From assembly GCF_002160525.1 (NCBI RefSeq), contig NZ_NFKT01000001.1, positions 248,001 to 312,000 on the forward strand: a stretch of 64,000 bases of DNA, written 5' to 3'. Source of the stretch: Lachnoclostridium sp. An169. GTDB taxonomy: Bacteria > Bacillota > Clostridia > Lachnospirales > Lachnospiraceae. The notes beneath the pieces are model-generated. The model was given only the letters and a program-made list of their open reading frames with translations. It made no database searches and had not been told where the DNA came from. The position numbers and the translations under genes are program-made. Positions 25,481-34,502 of this stretch are shown here, one piece after another (position 1 is the stretch's first letter; each line of letters begins with the position of its first letter).

Positions 25481-26344
25481 ATGGGAAAAGTGGCAATCGT
25501 AACAGACAGCAACAGCGGAATTACGCAGAAGAGAGGAAAAGAACTGGGAATTTATGTGCTCCCGATGCCGTTTTTTATTGACGGGGAGCAGTATTTTGAG
25601 GACATTACTCTGACACAGGAACAGTTTTACGAGAAGCTTCAGGCAGATTCGGATATTTCCACATCCCAGCCGTCCCCTGCGGCTGTCATGGAACTGTGGG
25701 AGAAAGTGCTCCGGGATTATGACGAAATCGTATGTATCCCCATGTCGAGCGGGCTGAGCAGCACGTGCTCCACAGCGCTTTCCATTGCCGCAGAGTACGG
25801 CGGAAGGGTAGAGGTGGTCAATAATCAGAGGATTTCCGTGACACAGGAGCAGTCCGTGTATGATGCGATGTATCTTCGGGATCAGGGCAAATCCGCCCGG
25901 GAGATCCGGGAGATTCTGGAGCGTGAGAAGATGCAGGCGAGCATCTATATCACAGTGGATACCCTGAAATATCTGAAGAAAGGCGGAAGGGTTACGCCTG
26001 CCGCAGCTGCCATAGGAACCGTTCTGAACTTAAAGCCGGTTCTGCAGATCCAGGGGGAGAAGCTGGACGCCTATGCAAAGGTGAGAGGGTGGAAAGCTGC
26101 CAAAAAAACAATGCTTTCCGCCATTGAGAAGGACCTTTCCGGACGCTTTGCAGAGGTGAGAGACCAGATGGTTCTGGGAATGGCCTACACCTGTTCCGCC
26201 GAACAGGCGCAGGAGTGGAAACAGGAGATTAAGGAGCATTTTCCCGGGTATGATATTGTGGAAGGTCCCCTTTCCCTGAGTGTTGCCTGCCATATCGGTC
26301 CCGGCGCCATGGCAGTGACCTGTATGAAGCGGGTGCAGGGATAA
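25481..26344 (+). CDS. DegV family fatty-acid-binding protein
   Basis: A 287-residue DegV/FakB-type protein. These bind a fatty acid and, in FakB, present it to the kinase FakA for phosphorylation. The N-terminal IVTDSNSGI, the block DISTSQPSPAAVMELWEKVL (about 60) and IPMSSGLSSTCSTA match the family lipid-binding pocket. The C-terminal lobe has TLKYLKKGGRVTPAAAAIGTVLNLKPVL. It follows the UPF0210 gene by 12 bases and ends 11 bases before the convergent tmcAL gene, leaving no room for a separate terminator. Confidence 0.92.
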   Translation: MGKVAIVTDSNSGITQKRGKELGIYVLPMPFFIDGEQYFEDITLTQEQFYEKLQADSDISTSQPSPAAVMELWEKVLRDYDEIVCIPMSSGLSSTCSTALSIAAEYGGRVEVVNNQRISVTQEQSVYDAMYLRDQGKSAREIREILEREKMQASIYITVDTLKYLKKGGRVTPAAAAIGTVLNLKPVLQIQGEKLDAYAKVRGWKAAKKTMLSAIEKDLSGRFAEVRDQMVLGMAYTCSAEQAQEWKQEIKEHFPGYDIVEGPLSLSVACHIGPGAMAVTCMKRVQG

Positions 26345-26355
26345 GAAGTACAGTC

Positions 26356-27642
26356 TCAGATCTTCAGAACCGCCTGCCTGTACTCGTTGCGGTACGCGGT
26401 GCGGAACTTATCGGTGACCACGGACATGTAGAGGTTAGAGGCGAGAATATCATTGCGAAGCATACGTTTCCCTGTTTCTGGGAGAGCGCCGCTGTCGGAG
26501 AGGCGGATGACCAGAGGCAGGGAACTTTTTTTGGCAATGGCGGGAATCAGCCGTTCCTGATCCTTCCGGAAACCGAGGAGCCGTGCGTAAAAATGCCGGC
26601 CGCTCTCCGTGTATTCATTTACGCTGCTCTTTTTCAGCCCCAGCATGATGTGCAGAAGGGCCCGGTTGATCCGTGTCTGCGTGACCTCTTTCGTCTTGAG
26701 AAGTTCACAGAACTGCCGGTAATTGAAGAAATTGTCAAGCTTGGCACAGATTCTGGCAGCCAGCTCTTCCGAGACATCCATGTAGAGGGAGAGAGTCTCC
26801 GGATGTTTGTTGAGAAGCTTGTATTTCAGGAGAAGGGAAAAGTCGTTTAAGTAGACCGGGTACAGCACTTTATGGTAATCTTTCAGCAGCTCCAGGCAGC
26901 AGGCAGGCACCTGCCCTTCCAGGTCTGCCATGATATCGGAAAACGACGCATCCTCAAAGGAGGGCGTCCGGTCTGTCTGCAGGGAGGAGACAGAGTGCGC
27001 CAGGAGGGAGCGGATGGCGGAGGCGGAGCTGTAGCTGCCCCCTGTGAAGGTGCGGTCGTGGTAGTGGGATCCCCGGCGCCGGATGGTGTACGGGATGATG
27101 GGGCTTCCCAGTTTTTTCAGCGCTTTCAGATACTCGATCCCCAGGATGTTGTTGGGATCGCCCAGAAGGGTGCTTCCTGAGGAGTCGCCCAGATATTCCG
27201 AGAGCGCGCTCTGCCGTGCGGCAGGGAAGGATTTCCCGCTTTTGAGATGGCTCCTGAGCAGACTGCGGTATTCTCCCGGCTCTTCAGAAAGAACGGAGGC
27301 GGCTTTCTCCAGGGCGGAGAGATCTCCGCATTCACTGCCGAAACAGAGAAAATCGACGATGCCCAGACGGTCCAGCAGGGAGACTGCTCCGAGAGCGAAG
27401 AGCTCCGCGCTGCCGGTGGCATAGCACAGCGGCAGTTCAAAGACGGCAGCAGCGCCGCACTTGAGCGCCATCTCCGCGCGGAGACGTTTGGGCATGATGG
27501 CAGGGGTTCCCCTCTGGACATAGTCGCCGCTCATGACGACGACGGCGGCATCCGCCCCGGTCCTCCGTTTTGCCTCTTCAATATGGTAAAGGTGTCCGTT
27601 GTGAAACGGGTTGTACTCTGTGATCAGTCCGACAATTTTCAT
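26356..27642 (-). CDS. tmcAL: tRNA(Met) cytidine acetate ligase (TmcAL)
   Basis: A 428-residue nucleotidyltransferase-fold enzyme that forms N4-acetylcytidine at the wobble position of elongator tRNA-Met from acetate and ATP. The N-terminus MKIVGLITEYNPFHNGHLYHIEEAK carries the HxGH-like nucleotide-binding motif. VVMSGDYVQRGTPAI (about 36) and the FELPLCYATGSAE block are characteristic of the YlbM family. The C-terminal helical part fits tRNA binding. Acetate use is interesting beside the nearby pta-ackA genes but need not be linked. Confidence 0.92.
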   Translation of the reverse strand: MKIVGLITEYNPFHNGHLYHIEEAKRRTGADAAVVVMSGDYVQRGTPAIMPKRLRAEMALKCGAAAVFELPLCYATGSAELFALGAVSLLDRLGIVDFLCFGSECGDLSALEKAASVLSEEPGEYRSLLRSHLKSGKSFPAARQSALSEYLGDSSGSTLLGDPNNILGIEYLKALKKLGSPIIPYTIRRRGSHYHDRTFTGGSYSSASAIRSLLAHSVSSLQTDRTPSFEDASFSDIMADLEGQVPACCLELLKDYHKVLYPVYLNDFSLLLKYKLLNKHPETLSLYMDVSEELAARICAKLDNFFNYRQFCELLKTKEVTQTRINRALLHIMLGLKKSSVNEYTESGRHFYARLLGFRKDQERLIPAIAKKSSLPLVIRLSDSGALPETGKRMLRNDILASNLYMSVVTDKFRTAYRNEYRQAVLKI

Positions 27643-27730
27643 AGCAGTCTCCTTGTATATCAGTTTCTACCATATTATACTATAAAAAGACGGTTTCAAA
27701 CAGATAAAAATATGTAAAGAAGGTGCAGTC

Positions 27731-29083
27731 ATGGAACAGAACAGAAAACTGGATGCTGAGCGGACCGAAGAACTGCTGGAACAGCATGCGTTCAAAAAAC
27801 TGAAAGAAGAGCTGGAGTCGGTTCACCCGGTGGATATCGTGGACATGCTCGACGAGCTGGACAAAAAACAGCGGACTCTTGTCTTCCGGCTTCTGGCAAA
27901 GGAGGAGGCGGCGGAGGTCTTTACAGACATGGACAGCGACATGCGTGAGGACCTGATCAATTCTCTGACCGACTCCGAGCTGGAGGAAGTCATGGAGGAA
28001 ATGTATGTGGACGACACGGTGGATGTTCTGGAAGAGATGCCTGCCAATGTGGTGGACCGTCTGCTCATGGCTACGGATGAGGACACAAGGAAGAAGATCA
28101 ATGCCCTGCTCCAGTACCCGGAGGACAGTGCCGGAAGCATCATGAACGTGGAATATATCAGCCTTCGCCGGGAGATGACGGTGGCGGACGCCATCCTGAA
28201 GATCCGCCAGGTCGGCATCAACAAGGAGACCATCTACACCTGCTATGTGACAGAGAAGAAAAAGCTGATCGGTATGGTGGATGTAAAGGATCTTCTCACC
28301 GCCGGGGAATCCAGAAAGATTGAGGAGATCATGGACGACAACGTGCTGTATGCACGCACCCTGGACGACCAGGAGCAGGTGGCCAACATGATCAACAAAT
28401 ACGGGCTTGTGGCCATCCCCATCATCGACCACGAGGACTGCCTGGTGGGAATCGTCACGGTGGACGACGCCATGCTTGTCCTCCAGGATGAGACTACGGA
28501 AGATATCAGCATTATGGCCGGTGTCAGCCCCAACGAAGACTCCTATTTCGGAACCAGTGTATTCCGCCATGCATGGAACCGGACGCCATGGCTGATGGTG
28601 ATGATGCTTTCCGCCACTGTGACGGGAGAGATCCTGGGTTATTACGAGAATGCCATGGCGGTGATGCCGGTGCTGATCACGTTTATTCCCATGCTGATGG
28701 GAACCGGCGGAAACTGCGGATCCCAGAGTTCCACACTGGTAATCCGCGGGCTTGCGGTGGGGGAGATCGAATTCGGAGATGTTCTGAAGGTTATTTTTAA
28801 GGAAATCCGGGTTGCCCTTATCGTCGGAGTGCTCCTTGCCGTGGTAAACGGGATCCGGATCTATATCATGTATGATCAGAATATCCTCCTGGCGGCGGCT
28901 CTGGGGATCACCATGATCGCCGTGGTCGCCATGGCAAAATGCATCGGCTGCATCCTTCCTCTGCTGGCAAAGAAGATGGGACTGGATCCTGCCATCATGG
29001 CGGCGCCGCTGATCACCACCATCCTGGATACCTGCACCATCCTTGTATATTTTAATATTGTGACGGCTTTTTTCCATATTTAA
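27731..29083 (+). CDS. mgtE: Magnesium transporter MgtE
   Basis: A 450-residue Mg2+ channel of the MgtE family. Residues 1-130 are the acidic N-domain (HPVDIVDMLDELDKKQRTLVFRLL). Two CBS domains cover about 135-255 (AGSIMNVEYISL, MVDVKDLLTAGE, VAIPIIDHEDCLVGIVTVDDA). Five membrane helices cover about 290-450, with the pore region PMLMGTGGNCGSQSSTLVIRGLAVGEI (about 318). N and CBS domains close the pore when Mg2+ is high. It is divergent from tmcAL, with AAGAAGGTGCAGTC before the ATG, and is probably monocistronic. Confidence 0.95.
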   Translation: MEQNRKLDAERTEELLEQHAFKKLKEELESVHPVDIVDMLDELDKKQRTLVFRLLAKEEAAEVFTDMDSDMREDLINSLTDSELEEVMEEMYVDDTVDVLEEMPANVVDRLLMATDEDTRKKINALLQYPEDSAGSIMNVEYISLRREMTVADAILKIRQVGINKETIYTCYVTEKKKLIGMVDVKDLLTAGESRKIEEIMDDNVLYARTLDDQEQVANMINKYGLVAIPIIDHEDCLVGIVTVDDAMLVLQDETTEDISIMAGVSPNEDSYFGTSVFRHAWNRTPWLMVMMLSATVTGEILGYYENAMAVMPVLITFIPMLMGTGGNCGSQSSTLVIRGLAVGEIEFGDVLKVIFKEIRVALIVGVLLAVVNGIRIYIMYDQNILLAAALGITMIAVVAMAKCIGCILPLLAKKMGLDPAIMAAPLITTILDTCTILVYFNIVTAFFHI

Positions 29084-29232
29084 AGGAATTGAAAGGGCGC
29101 GTCCGCATTGGAAGTATGCGGAACCGGATGCTCTGAATGAAAGAAAAATGAAAGATTGTTTATTTTGTAACAATCATATAAAAAAGCAATGAAATTTTAG
29201 CGATTGTATTTGAAAATGCACATAGAATCCTC

Positions 29233-29261
29233 TTGTATACAAAAAACCATTGAGTTATAAT
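29233..29261 (+). promoter_or_regulatory. Promoter of pta-ackA
   Basis: TTGTAT (29233-29238) and TATAAT (29256-29261) are spaced by 17 bp in an A/T-rich stretch. The pta start lies 39 bases downstream. This is the only good promoter in the 216-bp gap between mgtE and pta. Confidence 0.7.
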
Positions 29262-29299
29262 AAAACAAGTGATAAAAATGAAAGGTGGCTATTAAGATC

Positions 29300-30298
29300 A
29301 TGGGATTTATTGATGAAATCAAGGCTAGAGCAAAAGCGGACAAAAAGACGATTGTTCTTCCCGAGACAGAGGACGAAAGAACATATAAGGCTGCGGAGAC
29401 AGTCTTAAAAGAGGGAATTGCAGACCTGATTCTTGTGGGAAGCAAAGAGGAGATCGAGAAGAACAAAGGAAACTACGACATCTCCGGAGCAGCGATTGTT
29501 GATCCGGCGACGAACGACAAGACAGAGGCGTACATCGCAAAACTGGTTGAACTCAGACAGAAAAAAGGCATGACAGAAGAGCAGGCGAGAGAACTTCTTC
29601 TCACCAATTACATTTACTACGGTGTAATGATGGTAAAGATGGGCGATGCAGACGGAATGGTATCCGGAGCATGCCACTCTACGGCAGATACGCTTCGTCC
29701 GTGTCTTCAGATCCTGAAGACGAAACCGGGCACAAAACTGGTATCCGCATTCTTCCTTATGGTTGTTCCGGACTGTGAGATGGGCGACCACGGTACATTT
29801 ATTTTCGGCGATGCGGGACTGGAGCAGAATCCGGATCCGGAGAAGCTGGCGAACATCGCGATCTCTTCCGCAGAATCCTTCCGTATCCTGACAGGACACG
29901 AGCCGATTGTGGCAATGCTTTCCCACTCTACAAAGGGAAGCGCAAAGCACCCGGATGTAGACAAAGTTGTAGAGGCGACGAAGATCGCTCACGAACTGGA
30001 TCCGGAACTGAAACTGGACGGAGAGCTGCAGCTTGATGCGGCTATCGTTCCGGAAGTCGGAGCTTCCAAAGCACCGGGCAGCACGGTTGCAGGACATGCC
30101 AATGTACTGATCTTCCCGGATCTGGATGCGGGAAATATCGGATACAAACTGGTGCAGAGACTCGGAAAGGCAGAGGCATACGGACCGCTTACCCAGGGAA
30201 TTGCAGCTCCGGTTAACGACCTTTCAAGAGGATGCAGCGCAGAGGATATCGTAGGTGTCGTTGCGATCACTTCCGTACAGGCTCAGGCACAGAAATAA
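29300..30298 (+). CDS. pta: Phosphate acetyltransferase
   Basis: A 332-residue short-form (class I) phosphotransacetylase that converts acetyl-CoA and phosphate to acetyl phosphate. Characteristic parts are VLPETEDERTYKAAETVLKEG (about 24), MVSGACHSTADTLRPCLQILKT (about 124), EPIVAMLSHSTKGSAKHPDV and GQLQ-like GELQLDAAIVPEVG, with FPDLDAGNIGYKLVQRLG near the end. The start at 29300 is chosen over a GTG at 29285, which is itself within the AAAGGTGG binding site. It is followed by ackA after 18 bases, the standard acetate-forming, ATP-yielding operon. Confidence 0.96.
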   Translation: MGFIDEIKARAKADKKTIVLPETEDERTYKAAETVLKEGIADLILVGSKEEIEKNKGNYDISGAAIVDPATNDKTEAYIAKLVELRQKKGMTEEQARELLLTNYIYYGVMMVKMGDADGMVSGACHSTADTLRPCLQILKTKPGTKLVSAFFLMVVPDCEMGDHGTFIFGDAGLEQNPDPEKLANIAISSAESFRILTGHEPIVAMLSHSTKGSAKHPDVDKVVEATKIAHELDPELKLDGELQLDAAIVPEVGASKAPGSTVAGHANVLIFPDLDAGNIGYKLVQRLGKAEAYGPLTQGIAAPVNDLSRGCSAEDIVGVVAITSVQAQAQK

Positions 30299-30316
30299 TT
30301 TCTAGGAGGAAAGAAA

Positions 30317-31516
30317 ATGAATGTATTAGTAATTAACTGTGGAAGCTCTTCTCTGAAATTCCAGCTCATCAATGCGGAATCAGAAGAAGTACTGGCAAAA
30401 GGTATCTGCGAGAGAATCGGAATCGACGGACGCCTTACCTATCAGCCGGCAGGCGGGGATAAAGAGAAATCAGACAAGCCCATGCCGACCCATACAGAGG
30501 CAATCCAGTATGTAATCGAAGCCCTGACCAATCCTCAGACCGGCGTGGTGAAACACCTGGATGAGATCGGTGCAGTGGGCCACCGTATTGTACACGGCGG
30601 AGAGAAATTCGCTTCTTCTGTTGTGATTACAGACGAGGTGAAGAAGGCAGTGGAAGAGTGCAACGAGCTTGCTCCGCTTCACAACCCTGCGAACCTGATC
30701 GGTGTTGAGGCATGTGAGAAGCTGATGCCCGGAACTCCGATGGTGGCTGTATTCGATACGGCATTCCATCAGACGATGCCGGCGAAGGCTTATATGTACG
30801 GACTTCCGTATGAGTACTATGAAAAATATAAAGTAAGACGTTACGGCTTCCACGGCACAAGCCACAGCTTTGTATCCAAAAAGGCAGCGGAAGTAATGGA
30901 AAGACCGTATGAGGATCTCAAGACGATCGTATGCCACCTCGGAAACGGATCCAGCGTTACGGCTGTACTGAACGGAAAATCCGTGGACACTTCTATGGGA
31001 CTTACTCCTCTTGAGGGCCTGGTAATGGGTACCCGTTCCGGAGATATCGATCCGGCGATCATGGAGTTTGTCGCACAGAAAGAAGGTCTGGATATCGAGG
31101 GCGTTATGAATGTTCTGAACAAGAAATCCGGTGTGTTCGGACTTTCCGGCGGACTCTCCAGCGATTTCCGTGACCTGACAGATGCCATGAATGCAGGGGA
31201 TCCGAAGGCGAAGATCGCCATGGATGTATTTTCCTACAGAGTGGCAAAATACATCGGTTCCTATGCGGCAGCCATGAACGGCGTGGATGATATCGTATTT
31301 ACGGCAGGAATCGGCGAGAATGACGACTATGTAAGAGAGCAGGTGTGCAGCTACCTCGGATACCTGGGCGTTGACTTTGACGCTGAGAAGAACAGCGGGC
31401 TCAGAGGAGAGTTGGCAGAGCTTACAAAACCGGGTTCAAAAGTAAAAGTATTCGTTATTCCGACCAACGAAGAGCTCGCCATCGCAAGAGAGACACTTGC
31501 ACTGGTGAGAAAATAG
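30317..31516 (+). CDS. ackA: Acetate kinase
   Basis: A 399-residue acetate kinase that makes ATP and acetate from acetyl phosphate. Signature 1 is VLVINCGSSSLKFQLI (about 3-18) and signature 2 lies at RRYGFHGTSHSFVS (about 174). Other family blocks are HLGNGSSVTAVLNGKSVDTSMGLTPLEGLVMGTRSGDIDPA and FTAGIGEN. A TAGGAGGAAAGAAA site precedes the ATG. Together with pta it gives the main substrate-level phosphorylation route expected of a fermentative gut anaerobe. Confidence 0.97.
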   Translation: MNVLVINCGSSSLKFQLINAESEEVLAKGICERIGIDGRLTYQPAGGDKEKSDKPMPTHTEAIQYVIEALTNPQTGVVKHLDEIGAVGHRIVHGGEKFASSVVITDEVKKAVEECNELAPLHNPANLIGVEACEKLMPGTPMVAVFDTAFHQTMPAKAYMYGLPYEYYEKYKVRRYGFHGTSHSFVSKKAAEVMERPYEDLKTIVCHLGNGSSVTAVLNGKSVDTSMGLTPLEGLVMGTRSGDIDPAIMEFVAQKEGLDIEGVMNVLNKKSGVFGLSGGLSSDFRDLTDAMNAGDPKAKIAMDVFSYRVAKYIGSYAAAMNGVDDIVFTAGIGENDDYVREQVCSYLGYLGVDFDAEKNSGLRGELAELTKPGSKVKVFVIPTNEELAIARETLALVRK

Positions 31517-31527
31517 AAAGTCTTTTT

Positions 31528-31566
31528 CGATTTTCTGGTTGACAAACGAAAATCGCATGATATAAT
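31528..31566 (+). promoter_or_regulatory. Promoter of the DUF177-rpmF operon, with overlapping inverted repeat
   Basis: TTGACA (31539-31544) and TATAAT (31561-31566) are both consensus, with a 16-bp spacer. The inverted repeat CGATTTTC (31528-31535) / GAAAATCG (31548-31555) brackets the -35 box and could be an operator or a hairpin for ackA termination. The DUF177 gene begins 29 bases downstream. Confidence 0.75.
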
Positions 31567-31594
31567 AGTCTAGGTATGAATAGGAGTAATCACT

Positions 31595-32122
31595 ATGATA
31601 ATCAACCTATCAGACGTTTTGTCAGACCAGCATAAGACAGTTGAAGAGACTGTACCCCTCACGATGGATGAGATCCGGCTGAAGTCGGGGAATTATCCGG
31701 TTGTTGAACGGGAGCCGGTGCATGTGCGTGTGGAGCATGTGAAAGGGAAGGAACTGCTGATTCATGCAGATACTTCGCTCTCCGTAAATATTCCCTGCGA
31801 CAGATGCCTGGATGATGTCAGATATGAATTTGTTCCGAATTTTACAAAGCATGTTGACGTGGGTCTCTCCGATGCAGAACTGACAGAGGAGCTGGATGAA
31901 TCAAACTTTATTGACGGATATCATCTTGACGTGGATGCGCTGCTCGCAAATGAGCTTGTGTCTGAATGGCCGGTAAAGGTGCTCTGCCGGGATGACTGTA
32001 AAGGTCTGTGCAGGGTGTGCGGCCAAAATCTGAACACGGGGTCCTGTGACTGTGAAGATCCGGGACTTGATCCTAGAATGTCAGTTGTCCGTGACTTATT
32101 TAAGAATTTTAAGGAGGTGTAA
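31595..32122 (+). CDS. DUF177 (YceD) family protein
   Basis: A 175-residue DUF177/YceD protein, almost always encoded directly before rpmF. It has two Cys-containing blocks, IPCDRCLDDV (about 68) and LCRDDCKGLCRVCGQNLNTGSCDCEDP (about 130), which likely bind zinc. In other bacteria the family is linked to 23S rRNA or ribosome maturation, but the activity is not established here. The stop lies three bases before the rpmF start, whose AAGGAGG site lies within the end of this gene. Confidence 0.9.
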   Translation: MIINLSDVLSDQHKTVEETVPLTMDEIRLKSGNYPVVEREPVHVRVEHVKGKELLIHADTSLSVNIPCDRCLDDVRYEFVPNFTKHVDVGLSDAELTEELDESNFIDGYHLDVDALLANELVSEWPVKVLCRDDCKGLCRVCGQNLNTGSCDCEDPGLDPRMSVVRDLFKNFKEV

Positions 32123-32125
32123 CCT

Positions 32126-32305
32126 ATGTCAATCTGTCCAAAGAATAAATCTTCTAAAGCAAGAAGAGACAAGAGAAGAGCTAACTGGAAGATGAGCGCT
32201 CCGAATCTGGTGAAATGCAGCAAGTGTGGCGAACTTATGATGCCGCACCGTGTATGCAAGGCATGCGGAGCATACAACAAGCGTGAAATCATCTCCGTTG
32301 ACTAA
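32126..32305 (+). CDS. rpmF: 50S ribosomal protein L32
   Basis: This 59-residue protein begins MSICPKNKSSKARRDKRRAN, the usual L32 opening, followed by WKMSAPNLVKCSKCGELMMPHRVCKACGAYN. The CSKCG and CKACG pairs form the zinc-binding site of the C+ form of L32. AAGGAGG lies nine bases before ATG. It is followed by a strong terminator, although plsX and acpP continue on the same strand in the order usual for Firmicutes. Confidence 0.97.
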   Translation: MSICPKNKSSKARRDKRRANWKMSAPNLVKCSKCGELMMPHRVCKACGAYNKREIISVD

Positions 32306-32321
32306 TTATAATGCTCAGCGG

Positions 32322-32356
32322 GAGGGCGTAAAAACATTGTGTTTTACGCCCTCTTT
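32322..32356 (+). terminator. Intrinsic terminator after rpmF
   Basis: GAGGGCGTAAAA pairs with TTTTACGCCCTC across a short loop, and TTT-rich sequence follows. The 12-bp stem is strong, and it separates rpmF from plsX. Confidence 0.85.
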
Positions 32357-32444
32357 CTATTTCCTGGAAAAACGGAAATATACGGGCTTGATTTTTATAT
32401 GGTTTTCCATTAGAATAATTTCAGTAGTGTTAGGAGGAAGAAAA

Positions 32445-33479
32445 ATGTCTGATATTACGAAGGTTGCCCTCGATGCCATGGGTGGTGACAATGCCCCGGG
32501 AGAGATCGTAAAGGGAGCCGTCGAGGCTGTACAGCAGCGCGGCGATATAAAGATCCTGCTCACGGGCCGGGAAGAGGTACTCAAAGAGGAGCTTGCGAAG
32601 TATACTTATCCTGAGGACCGGATTGAGATTGTGAACGCCACAGAGGTGATCGAGACGGCTGAGCCGCCGGTGAAGGCCATTCGCGGGAAGAAGGACTCTT
32701 CCATCGTGGTTGCCATGAAGATGGTAAAGAATAAGGAAGCGGATGCGTTCGTCTCGGCGGGCAGCACAGGTGCTGTTCTTGTCGGCGGACAGGTTCTTGT
32801 CGGAAGGATCAAGGGAGTTGAGAGACCTCCGCTTGCGCCGCTGATTCCGACGCTTAACGGTGTATCTCTCCTCATAGACTGCGGCGCCAATGTGGACGCC
32901 AGACCTTCCCATCTTGTACAGTTTGCGAGAATGGGATCCATCTATATGGAGAGCGTTATGGGAAAGAAGAACCCGAAGGTCGGCATTGTCAATATCGGTG
33001 CTGAGGAGGAGAAGGGAAATGCGCTTGTCAAAGAGACGTTCCCGCTTCTGAAGGCATGTAAGGACATCAACTTTATCGGCAGTGTGGAGGCAAGAGAGAT
33101 CCCTTACGGGACGGCGGATGTGATCGTCTGCGAGGCTTTTGTCGGCAATGTGATCCTGAAGCTCTATGAGGGAGTCGGAGGAGCGCTGCTGAAAAAGGTG
33201 AAGGCAGGCATGATGGCAAATCTTCGCAGTAAAATCGGAGCACTGCTTGTAAAACCCGCGCTCAAGGCTACGATGAAGGATTTCGATGCCAGCGAGTACG
33301 GCGGGGCGCCGCTTCTCGGGCTCAACGGTCTGGTTGTCAAGACCCACGGAAGCTCAGACTCCAGGGAAGTGTGCAATTCGATTATCCAGTGCGTCACATT
33401 TCGGGAACAGAAGATTAACGAAAAGATAAAAGCAGCAATTCAGAAGGCGCAGGAAGACGAAAAGAAAGAAAACGAGTAA
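32445..33479 (+). CDS. plsX: Phosphate acyltransferase PlsX
   Basis: A 344-residue enzyme that makes acyl phosphate from acyl-ACP, the donor for PlsY encoded later in this window. Typical parts are KVALDAMGGDNAPGEIVKGAVEAV (about 6), ASV-like SAGSTGAVLVGGQVLVGRIKGVERPPLAP (about 100), LIDCGANVDARPSHLVQFARMG and YGGAPLLGLNGLVVKTHGSSD. The start at 32445 follows TAGGAGGAAGAAAA; the longer open frame upstream covers the rpmF terminator and is not used. It is followed 14 bases later by acpP. Confidence 0.96.
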   Translation: MSDITKVALDAMGGDNAPGEIVKGAVEAVQQRGDIKILLTGREEVLKEELAKYTYPEDRIEIVNATEVIETAEPPVKAIRGKKDSSIVVAMKMVKNKEADAFVSAGSTGAVLVGGQVLVGRIKGVERPPLAPLIPTLNGVSLLIDCGANVDARPSHLVQFARMGSIYMESVMGKKNPKVGIVNIGAEEEKGNALVKETFPLLKACKDINFIGSVEAREIPYGTADVIVCEAFVGNVILKLYEGVGGALLKKVKAGMMANLRSKIGALLVKPALKATMKDFDASEYGGAPLLGLNGLVVKTHGSSDSREVCNSIIQCVTFREQKINEKIKAAIQKAQEDEKKENE

Positions 33480-33493
33480 GGTAGGAGGATTTG

Positions 33494-33727
33494 ATGATGG
33501 AATTCGAAAAACTGCAGGAAATTATTGCGGACGTTCTCAATGTCCAGAAAGATGAAATCAAACCGGAGACAACGTTTGTGGACGATCTGGGAGCGGATTC
33601 CCTGGATATTTTCCAGATTATCATGGGAATTGAGGAAGAGTTCGATATCGAGATCGACAACGATGAAGCTGAAAAGATAGTGACTGTACAGGATGCAGTT
33701 GATCAGATAAAAAAAGCAGTGGAATAG
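33494..33727 (+). CDS. acpP: Acyl carrier protein
   Basis: A 77-residue acidic protein with the phosphopantetheine attachment Ser in LGADSLDIFQII (about 36). The overall pattern FEKLQEIIADVLNV, TFVDDLGADSLD, EEEFDIEIDNDEAEKIVTV is standard for fatty-acid ACP. Adjacent ATG codons at 33494 and 33497 both lie within range of AGGAGG, so the true start could be either. A terminator follows directly. Confidence 0.95.
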   Translation: MMEFEKLQEIIADVLNVQKDEIKPETTFVDDLGADSLDIFQIIMGIEEEFDIEIDNDEAEKIVTVQDAVDQIKKAVE

Positions 33728-33735
33728 AAACAAGC

Positions 33736-33771
33736 GAAAACAAAAAAGCCCCTGTGGGCTTTTTCGTTTTC
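33736..33771 (+). terminator. Terminator between acpP and rnc
   Basis: AAAAAGCCC and GGGCTTTTT form a stem with a five-base loop, and further G/C and A/T pairs extend it (GAAAAC/GTTTTC). The T-run completes an intrinsic terminator, so rnc-smc-ftsY may have partial independence from plsX-acpP. Confidence 0.85.
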
Positions 33772-33800
33772 CAGGGGAAAGGAAGGAGCGGTACGAGAAG

Positions 33801-34490
33801 ATGGAGGAGAAACTGAGAGAACTGGAAAAGAAGATCGGGTATGAGTTCCGCGATTTTTCGCTCCTTAAGCGGGCGATGATGCACAGTTCCTATACGAATG
33901 AAAAGAATATGCCGAAATATGAGTGCAACGAGCGCCTGGAGTTCCTGGGAGATGCGGTGCTGGAGCTGGTATCCAGCGAATTTCTGTTTAAGGAGTCGCC
34001 AAAGGTCTCGGAGGGGGAGCTTACGAAGACCCGGGCGAGCATGGTCTGCGAGCCGTCCCTTGCCATGTGCGCGGCAGATATCGGCCTGGGAGATTATCTT
34101 CTCCTCGGAAAAGGAGAGGAAGCGACAGGGGGAAGACTGAGGGATTCCATCACATCGGACGCCATGGAAGCGCTCATCGGCGCAGTTTACCTGGATGGTG
34201 GTTTTACTAATGCAAAAGAGTTCATTCACCGTTTCGTGCTCACGGATCTGGAAGATAAGAAGCTCTTTTATGATAGTAAAACGATCCTCCAGGAGATGAT
34301 GCAGGCACAGGGAAGGGAGCCTGTGGCTTACCGGCTTGTCAGAGAGGAAGGACCGGACCACAGCAAGTCCTTCTTCGTGGAGGCGGTGATCGGAAAGAAA
34401 GTCTACGGAGCCGGCAGCGGACGGTCCAAGAAAGCGGCGGAACAGCGGGCGGCATACGAGGCGATTCTGCGGCTGAAGAAGGAAAAGTAA
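33801..34490 (+). CDS. rnc: Ribonuclease III
   Basis: A 229-residue double-strand-specific endoribonuclease for rRNA processing. The catalytic signature is NERLEFLGDAVLEL (about 40-53), with further acidic residues in DAMEALIGAVYLDGG (about 118). A C-terminal dsRNA-binding domain spans about 158-228 (DSKTILQEMMQAQG, SGRSKKAAEQRAAYEAIL). It starts between acpP and smc, as in most Firmicutes. Confidence 0.97.
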   Translation: MEEKLRELEKKIGYEFRDFSLLKRAMMHSSYTNEKNMPKYECNERLEFLGDAVLELVSSEFLFKESPKVSEGELTKTRASMVCEPSLAMCAADIGLGDYLLLGKGEEATGGRLRDSITSDAMEALIGAVYLDGGFTNAKEFIHRFVLTDLEDKKLFYDSKTILQEMMQAQGREPVAYRLVREEGPDHSKSFFVEAVIGKKVYGAGSGRSKKAAEQRAAYEAILRLKKEK

Positions 34491-34502
34491 AGCGGGTGTG
34501 AT

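Noticed and set aside
29097..29130. Terminator for mgtE at the TCCGCAT/ATGCGGA hairpin
   Set aside because: The stem is only seven bp with no T-run, so it is too weak to list as a terminator.
27680..29173. 497-codon open frame on the minus strand opposite mgtE
   Set aside because: It is His/Gln-rich with no family pattern, and mgtE on the plus strand is unambiguous. It is a codon-usage shadow.
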